From: Aricia agestis
Lineage: Eukaryota; Arthropoda; Insecta; Lepidoptera; Lycaenidae
Direction of reading: 5' to 3'
Length of the DNA: 64,000 nt
Assembly (NCBI RefSeq): GCF_905147365.1
Contig: NC_056428.1
Span: forward strand, 37,925,001 to 37,989,000
Part shown: positions 35,776 through 64,000 of the stretch, in pieces
Layout of the letters: each line of letters opens with the position of its first letter
Numbering within the stretch: position 1 is the stretch's first letter
Made by a program: the position numbers and the translations under genes
The notes under the pieces: generated by a model
What the model was told of the DNA's origin: nothing
Seen by the model: the letters and a program-made list of their open reading frames with translations, nothing else
The model's database searches: none

Positions 35776-36285
35776 AAATAAATAAATAAAATAAAATAAT
35801 TTATTTTCAGGCAAAGAAGCCCATATTATAAATATTTTTTGACAATAAAATAATTATGAAATAACAAATAATCACAATGCAGCTCATCAGCTCATCTTAC
35901 TACCCTGACATGTAGCTCAGTGAGTCTGCGAAGGAGTGGAGAGTCAATTCGCTCCGCTATCATCTTCAGGACCCCATTCCGGCTCTCCCGAACTCTATGC
36001 ACCACTGACGCTACCTTTTTCCGCATAATCGCATAGAAATCGTCGACTCCTGCATCGGTAAACATCCCTGATGCACTGCAGTATCGAGGGAGCCGCAATA
36101 GAGACCTGAATATGTTATTGTAAAGGACCCGCAAGGCGCCATAGGTCCGTTGAGTAAAGCTGGCCCACAGACCACAGGTGTAAAACGCCTGACAAAATGC
36201 TTTAAAAAGCGTTATCTTGACAGGCGCTGTACATCTGGCAAACCTGTGTGCCAGAGAGCCAGAATAGAACAAGGTAATTTGGTCT
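35776..36285 (-). mobile_element. 3' end of a non-LTR retrotransposon inserted in the DIRS-like element
   Basis: Minus-strand frame 36272-35892 reads FKAFCQAFYTCGLWASFTQR, LRVLYNNIFRSLLRLPR and ASVVHRVRESRNGVLKMIAE, the C-terminal region of a lepidopteran non-LTR reverse transcriptase. 3' tail (AATAAATAAATAAA read on plus) at 35775-35800. The DIRS-like RT and RNase H pieces resume on each side. Confidence 0.85.
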
Positions 36286-38127
36286 TACGTTCGTAATTTG
36301 GATTTTCTAGTATTGAAAAATATCTACGGCCGGACTCGCCGCAAATAGATTTCCAATCAATTGAGCAAATTCTCGCAAAGTGCATTCGGGTAATTTTTTT
36401 TTTGCGCTAAACGTGTGATACTGTTTCTTTTACTATCTGGAAGTGAGATTATTAAATTTTTAGTATCGAAAAGAAAACCTAAAAATTTACGCTTGGGTTT
36501 ATCAAAATTAAACGAATCCCAGGCAGTGCAATAGTTTCAAAGTTTCATTTACGTTAGCTAAGCAATCGTCAATCAAAACCTTAAGGATGAAATAACTACC
36601 TTTATAATTTTTGTAAAAACCCTAGGAAGTAAGAGCCACGGATAATCCATAGGGCATTGACGTGAACTCGTAAGTTGTGATCGAGATCTTAATATAATTA
36701 ATATGCTTCCTTTAGGCCAATTGTTGCTAAATAACTGTCTTTAGGTATTAATTTAGCAGCTGTTTGATGGTCTTCCATCTAAAAAATGTGACTTTGAACA
36801 AAATTATTACATAGTTTTAAGTTTAAAATGAAACGCTTACCCCAATTATTAGGCTTGGGGGCAAGAAATATTTTGGATACGAACTGGTCTTTGCATGGTA
36901 AACATTTTGTCACGGCGCCTAATTCGACTAGTTTTTAATTCGCAGTGGACATTTCTTGATGCTCCGATTTCGAAAAAGTATTACGAGGAACATTACTTTG
37001 ATGAACTTCTTTGCAAAGAGGTACTATGTAGAGATCATTTTGTATCCAATCAAGAAATACTGCATTAAGACGAGATTTTGTTAATAATCTGATTCGGCCA
37101 GCATGTACCTTAGTCACTGCGGTGCCGGAGTACGCGGCTTGTTCGCCGTCGTCGTCCGTCGCCAGACTTTTGCTGCATCAAGTTCGCGTATGCTCGGCTC
37201 TGCGTCGTTGTTCTCCTCATACCTCGGTTGCCACGGTTCGGTGTATACCGGTGTGGGCCCGACCAGTTTCCCGAATTAGTATAGGAACGGTTATTATTGG
37301 GATGTGAACCGGAAGCTCTCGGATTGGTCTTTTGAATTTTTTGACCCCGTCGTTCGATCGCTTTAGCCCTTTGAACTTTTCCGGCAGCTTGTTTCCGATA
37401 TGAGTGTCATCTCTAACTGAATCCTGGACGACATGATGTAGAAAGTTCTTGTCCAGGTTTGGTGTAATTACGTTTTATATTCTACTGTGAGCATTTGTGG
37501 GATGCAAGTCCGACAGCAAGCGACAGACGTTGCTTAGGTGGTAAATAACACTCTTCCTGTCCTCCCACTTAAGAGAATATCGAGAGCCCTATATTTAACA
37601 ACCGTTATACCACAACAAAGGTGTTGGTGGATAAATAAAATTTTATCTCAGTTCCTAGTGAATCGGAATCGGGGACAGCTGCTGAAATTTTAGCATTGAG
37701 TTTCGGTGCTTGTAGCAACCTGCAGTTGTCGGGAATTGAATAGTCCTTTAATATCTTCTCCCGATTCTCTAATTTGTCAACCCTTTTGTTAAAAGGGGAA
37801 GCCATAATTTGGCTAAATTATCATGAATTTTAGATCCATAGTCAGGAGTGTCACTAGTGGATTCTTCGAGAGCTTCCGAAATTTCGGGATCAAGTGCTTG
37901 ATCCGCTGCCTCGGCATTTTATAATTGTTCCACCAGAACTGTTCCTGGAACCGGGTTCTTCGGTTCTAATGTTTCTAGATTCTAGAATAACCTCGTTTTC
38001 CGGAATGGATTCGGATACTACGAGGGACGAAGCAGGGCTCCATCTAACGCCATTGCCAGCGTTTCGGCATTTATAGGTTTTTGCCCAGAATTGTTGTCGG
38101 CATTAAGAACGCCCAAAAACAAATTAT

Positions 38128-38375
38128 ATTATGATTATTATTATCATCACTTCAACGAGCAAAAGGCTCACGGCCTGCCCTGATGAAGGATTTAGTTTGA
38201 TCGGACAAGGCTCATGGCCTTTCCTGATCTCATTTATTTGCAATATTATAACGGATAATTAATTATTATAATCACTTCAACGAGCAAAAGGCTCACGGCC
38301 TGCTCTGTTGAAGAATTTAGTTTACCGGACAAGACTCACAGCCTTTCCTGATGTCATTAATTTGCAATATTGTTA
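38128..38375. repeat. Tandem duplication of about 130 bases
   Basis: ATCACTTCAACGAGCAAAAG-GCTCACGGCCTG...CCTGAT...TTTGCAATATT occurs twice, diverged by a few percent, near the 5' side of the DIRS-like element. Confidence 0.8.
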
Positions 38376-38519
38376 AGTGTTATTGTAATACAAAAAATTC
38401 CTACCTTCAGTATCAGATGGGTCTGATGATTCAACTTGTTTGCGGTGATAACGTTTACGTAATTATTTTTCGTTCGTATTGAACGATTTTTTCTTCTGCA
38501 CTTGGTTTTGGCACTACGA

Positions 38520-39350
38520 ACAACGTGGAATAAATAATAAAAATAATAAATAAAATAAAATTTAAAAATAAAAAATCAAACTCTTATTAAGCTCCTTAAA
38601 ATATTCTCCATGTTACCTACATATTTTGTAAATGCTATCATATTATTTTGTGCTTCCTTTTTTAAATGTGTTGATATTTTTAACTGCAGTCTACAAAATA
38701 TATATGTATTAAACTTAGAATTCTATTAATAAATACTAAGACATACAAATAATTATCCATATTTTGCCCATCCCCCGCATTCGCCACAATTAAAACAAGT
38801 AAATAAATACGGACATAGGTACCTTACATAATTTTCTGCATTCATTGACTTAACAAATTGCAGCACCATCTTGACTTGTTAAGTCGAAGTATTTATATAC
38901 AGTGTTTTGTTTTTTTCGACCCATTTTTACTCCAAAACAATAACCATTATTTTTATTATTTCTCTATGCATTAAACTCCTAAAATTAGGTAAGCACAAAT
39001 CTCGCAAAAAGACTGGTGCTCGGAAGTCGGAAGTTGGGCTGTTGCTTTTGAAGTCGCTACCAGCCTGGAAAAGTTCTGAGATCCTTGACCGGTACCGATT
39101 TCAAAAGCATGAAGATTGAGTACAGAAAATATAGTTGAGGCTTAGGCAAAGTCTGAAGACGGCACCATAATAAGGAATAAGAATTATTTGATTCTTCTTA
39201 GATTATTTTTAAGAATATTACTTTTTTTTACCTTGGAAGTCGGTTTTAATTTTTTGTTAAAAAATAATAATTTTACCCTTTTTAGTTACCTATGAGCTTA
39301 TTTTTAGTTACCGAGAGAGATTTGGTGCACGACGCATACTGCATACCTGA
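38520..39350. other. AT-rich inter-gene DNA with repeat fragment
   Basis: 39110-39254 matches the right end of the element at 55757-56463 (GAAGATTGAGTACAGAAA, CCTTGGAAGTCGGTTTTAAT). The remainder shows nothing I recognise. Confidence 0.5.
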
Positions 39351-39552
39351 TACCAGAAAATATCGTTATATTTACTGGTATTTTCATAACGATATTTTTT
39401 GGTTATGTTACTAGATAACGATAAAAAAAATACCGTTAACTGGCTACCATTATGAAAATAACGGTACGTAACGATATTTTTCGGGTATTCGAGTAAAAAA
39501 AAAAGACACGACAAATGTCAAATCGACAGTCCATAGATAATACAATATATCC

Positions 39553-39930
39553 AGTGTTGCCAACTTAGTGGAATTTCCACTAGATCTGGTGGCTTAGACG
39601 TACCTTTCGGCGGGAAAAAATTGGTTTTAGTGGCTAGTGGATTTCTTAGTGGATTAGATTATTTAAGTTAGTGGTAGCTTCGACGTTAAGCCACTAGTTT
39701 TTTTTTATTATGTTTCTAACCCTTGAAGACGCACACTGGAAACATAATTATATTATTATTATCTTTATTCGTTTTGCCGCAATCTAACGCTGATATAGAG
39801 CGATTATTCAGCATGATGAATGTTGTCAAGACTTAACAGAGAAACCGGATCAAGTTTGATCGCCTTTCTTTCGTGCAAGGTTAGCACGCGAATGCAAATG
39901 CTGTAATTAGGGTTGCCAACTCTCGAAAGG
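39553..39930 (+). pseudogene. hAT transposase remnant (dimerisation domain)
   Basis: LFVLPQSNADIERLFSMMNV then VKT, stop, QRNRIKFDRLSFVQG: the C-terminal hAT dimerisation motif with a stop in it. Flanked by CAGTGTTGCCAACTTAGTGG (39553) and GGGTTGCCAACTC (39905) repeat ends. A related CAGTGTTGCCAAC end is at 33579. Confidence 0.75.
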
Positions 39931-40274
39931 ACCAACCCGGGAGAATTGTAGGGGGGGGGGGGCAATATGTACTAGACGATGTTTTAGATTTATTTATGAA
40001 AGCTAGCGATAAAAGCTATGGAATAGCTTTAAAAATATTAAAATATAGTTTTTAATATGAGAAAGAACATAGTATCAGGATTCAGGACCATTTCTCTCTT
40101 TTAATTACGTAAAGAAGTCATTAATAAGCCCAGCGATTAATCCAAGCGATTTTTTTCGAACAGATAATATAATTGTCCTGCTTCATCTTACATTTTTTTC
40201 ACTAACTCAATTTATATATACCATACATAGGTAACTGAAGTTTTCCTTTTTGTAGTAACAAAAATAATTATATT

Positions 40275-40480
40275 TCATCGCTTCATTTTTCAGATATTTT
40301 ATTCACAACGTAGTCCCTTTAACCTACAGGTGACTTTAAACCTACAGGTGGCACGCTTTAAAAGACATTTATGAAACTAGTTACTCTCTTGAGAGTCAGT
40401 TATGACTCAAAAGTCAATATTCCCCTACCACCCCACCGGAGTTGTGGATGGGGCAGACGGCCATTTTGGACTCATTCCTT
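40275..40480 (+). repeat. Second copy of the 33815-34040 sequence
   Basis: Same orientation and near-identical, with one 20-base internal duplication (TTTAAACCTACAGGTG). The pair brackets the DIRS-like fossil. Confidence 0.85.
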
Positions 40481-40639
40481 TTTCGTGCACGGTGGTGACA
40501 GCACGCACCTTTCTATTAAGAAAAATAAGCTTTTTGGCATTGGGAATTTTATTGCAACTGCATAGAGTTTAAACTCTGAAAACAATTTGACAATTAATGT
40601 CATTCCGGTTTGACATTTATTTGGATCCACCGGGTTCGT

Positions 40640-40890
40640 TCGTGTGTACAGTTCGACAAGGCTTTAATTGAATGTGTCAATGTCAGTCAATGTGCGCTGC
40701 TGGTGAAGGAGAACTGTCAAAAATGACGTTTTTGTATGATAGAAGCGTTAGTTCCTTTTCTCGCCACTTTCCGTAAACCATAAACTTATAATATACCATA
40801 GACTTAATTTAAACTTATGCCGTAAACAGTTTCTTCTTCTTTGTCACGTTCATAAACAGCCTTGTCAAACTCTATGGAGTATGGACCATA
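40640..40890. mobile_element. Possible MITE with GACAAGGCTTTAA ends
   Basis: CGACAAGGCTTTAATTG at the left and AACAGCCTTGTCAAA at the right are inverted relatives; a related piece is at 403-425. Confidence 0.45.
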
Positions 40891-41220
40891 AAGTTAAGAC
40901 TACATCCATAAACCATAGATAAAGTATTAGTACCTGGATGACCGAGCTTTGCTCGCGGAGTTTTCTGTAGACCTTTTCAATATGTTAAAAAAAAATTCTT
41001 TATTAATTTCTCCCACAATACAAAAAAAAAACACATATACAATCATTATGATGCTTAGTTAAAAATTATAGTAGGAGACTGGTGCCCTTACTAGGTTGCC
41101 CTGTGTTAAGGGGTCACCAGGCCCAGAAGGTATTATTGAATCGTGTCTAGCATCATTTATATTTTAGAGGTAAGTCACTAGTTGTGAGAGCATCTTCTAA
41201 TGATATCTAATCAATAATCG

Positions 41221-41245
41221 TGTGTGTGTGTGTGTGTGTGTGTAA
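41221..41245 (+). repeat. (TG)n microsatellite
   Basis: About 12 TG units, next to a Helitron-like fragment (41260-41370) that has a reverse relative at 18190-18370. Confidence 0.9.
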
Positions 41246-41429
41246 GCGGAAAAAATGTAATTATTTACGACATCACGACATTAAAAACCCCACCAATAAC
41301 AGTAATGAATGTTATTATACTTATAAACCTTCCTCTTGAATCACTAAGGCTCCCTGAAAATACTTGCATAGGACTTTAATTTGTATATGTATAGAAATAA
41401 GGAGCAAAATCGAGTAAATAAAAAAATAC

Positions 41430-42126
41430 TGATTCAGTGCGGATGACACGGCAGCCGTGTCATATATGTTTTTATCGTTTGGCGTATGACACGTGAGCCG
41501 CGTCGTTTAAAAAAAACGATTGTTTCTCCCTCAAATTACACTTAAGAAGGTTCTACTCTAACAAAATAGAGCATGCCTATATGCTTCGTTTCTTATTCGT
41601 ACTTAGAAGCTCTGATATTGAATTTTGCAAGTATATCACATCCCTAGATGGACGGCAAAGCAGGATAATGTGTAGATTACGTCATTTCGCAGTCCTACAC
41701 GGCGGACTGCAATGTAGGACCGTGAATGGGCCACTTATGGAAATGTTTGTCCACAGAAGACGGAAATCGGAATACGGATTTGACATTTGTCAAAATAAAT
41801 TTATAGGTACAAAAATTTTATTGGTGTACATTGTACAGGCATATAAAATTAAAACTTAGTTAATTAAAAGAAATAGAAAAATGATGCTGAGAACAATATA
41901 TTCTACTATGTAGTTCATTGTGTATAATACCGGTAATTTTTTCTATCATCAAAGTTTGTTATTGATTCACGAAATGTTTACATATACAAATTAATCTACA
42001 TTTTATAAGAAAATCTAACCAGACATAGATTTTGCATGACAAAGGATGCAAGGTTATTGATTTCTGTATTTTTTAGATTGGCTCTACTAATGGCACCCTA
42101 ATATCTGTATACTGTACACACCAAAG
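41430..42126 (+). promoter_or_regulatory. Presumed VPS13B promoter and 5' leader
   Basis: The 700 bases before the VPS13B start codon hold no recognised repeat. They contain a 9-base inverted repeat around ATGACACGG/CCGTGTCAT (41442-41462), an E-box CACGTG near 41490, a CRE-like TTACGTCAT near 41675, a hairpin GCAGTCC/GGACTGC (41692-41713) and a TTTGACATTTGTCAAA palindrome near 41780. No TATA box is clear and the transcription start cannot be fixed by eye. The upstream boundary is set where (TG)n and repeat DNA end. Assignment rests on position, not on a proven core element. Confidence 0.4.
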
Positions 42127-63485
<21,359 letters not shown>

Positions 63486-63554
63486 GTAAGTGAAGATTTT
63501 ATAAAGTTAAGTTGAGGGCTAGTCAGTCGCTAAGCGATATTGTAATATCTTATA

Positions 63555-63868
63555 TATAAAATTCTGGTGTCACAATGTTAGGCCGCGTACTTCTCCGAAA
63601 CGGCTTTACTGATTTTAACCAAATTTTATATGCATATTCAGTGGGTCTGAGAATCGGCTACTGGGTACTTTTTATATTGATAAGTGCATTGGTTGAATAA
63701 ATAATAGTAAATTATTACAACTCGAGACTGACGGCGACCATGATTGTTTGTGCGACGGGATAGCGATGGACGTTGCCATGCCATACTTATTTAGTTACTT
63801 CAATAAAATAATACGGGCGAAATACTTCATATGGCAAAGAAACGTTTGCCGGGACAGTTAGTAGCTGT
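63555..63868 (-). mobile_element. Helitron-like element, reverse (51364 family)
   Basis: TATATAAAATTCTGGTGTCA to CGTTTGCCGGGACAGTTAGT. Confidence 0.72.
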
Positions 63869-64000
63869 TTAAAATTAAACTTGTGTCTACCCGAAACATA
63901 ATTAGATTATAATGAAAGCAGTATACGTGGGAGAGCCATGCTTCGGCACGAATGGGCCGGCTCGACCGGATAAATACCACGTTCTCACAGAAAAGCGGCG

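Larger units (their letters stand above)
34300..38520 (-). mobile_element. Decayed DIRS-like tyrosine-recombinase retrotransposon
   Basis: On the minus strand, in order: gag-like peptide (37805-37605, PDNCRLLQAPKLNAKISAAV); reverse transcriptase (37117-36300: DWIQNDLYIVPLCKEVHQS, KMEDHQTAAKLIPKDSYLAT, FTSMPYGLS, NETLKLLHCLGFV, ECTLREFAQLI); RNase H region (LTWWINNI, PDVDLFTSHTKAKC, SWMAAGPEALAIDALT); tyrosine recombinase (35105-34342: FNEGCSYGS, WDPQGVLNYKAEW, TISRWIKQVLSESEVD, FTRFYN). This order is that of DIRS/PAT/Ngaro elements, which integrate with a tyrosine recombinase instead of an integrase. Many stops and frameshifts; the recombinase HxxR segment appears deleted. Dead copy. Confidence 0.82.

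Noticed and set aside
36935..37307. A cellular gene in the GC-richer stretch near 37.1 kb
   Set aside because: The minus-strand peptides (DWIQNDLYIVPLCKEVHQS) belong to the DIRS-like RT, and the plus-strand frame is its shadow.

Overview
The window is insect nuclear DNA, almost certainly from a moth or butterfly. It is AT-rich, its genes have many small exons with GT-AG introns, and it is packed with non-autonomous mobile elements of the kinds that crowd lepidopteran genomes (Helitron-like fragments, TIR MITEs, tRNA-derived SINEs, non-LTR remnants). No bacterial or organellar features were seen. All exon boundaries were built by eye from splice signals, reading frame and recall of protein families; no search was run.

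Two genes are secure. On the minus strand, nine coding exons between 32651 and 15779 make a 511-residue protein of the Angel branch of the CCR4-type exonuclease-endonuclease-phosphatase family, with every active-site motif intact. On the plus strand, from 42127 to the right edge, 27 consecutive phase-consistent exons encode the first 1232 residues of VPS13B (COH1), a giant bridge-like lipid-transfer protein; the gene runs on past the window. The genes face away from each other across about 9.5 kb holding a decayed DIRS-like tyrosine-recombinase retrotransposon with a non-LTR element inserted in it, hAT debris and other repeats. No functional link between the two genes is visible.

Less certain: a possible last exon of an upstream plus-strand gene (2700-2831, ending ETAL) followed by about 6 kb without recognisable mobile elements, perhaps a long 3' UTR; and a cluster of minus-strand candidate exons (12192-13649) from an unidentified gene.

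Layout: 1-2.7 kb, repeat fragments and anonymous DNA; 2.7-8.8 kb, GC-rich block then repeat-poor DNA with a degenerate AAACCGGTGCA-type array; 8.8-15.7 kb, foldback element, MITE, orphan exons, Helitron-like palindrome and MITEs; 15.8-33.4 kb, angel with heavily invaded introns; 33.7-41 kb, inter-gene repeat graveyard; 41.4-42.1 kb, presumed VPS13B promoter; 42.1-64 kb, VPS13B. The structures most worth a second look are the dead copy of VPS13B exon 7, the long Helitron-borne palindrome, two perfect inverted repeats, the DIRS-like fossil and the orphan exons.
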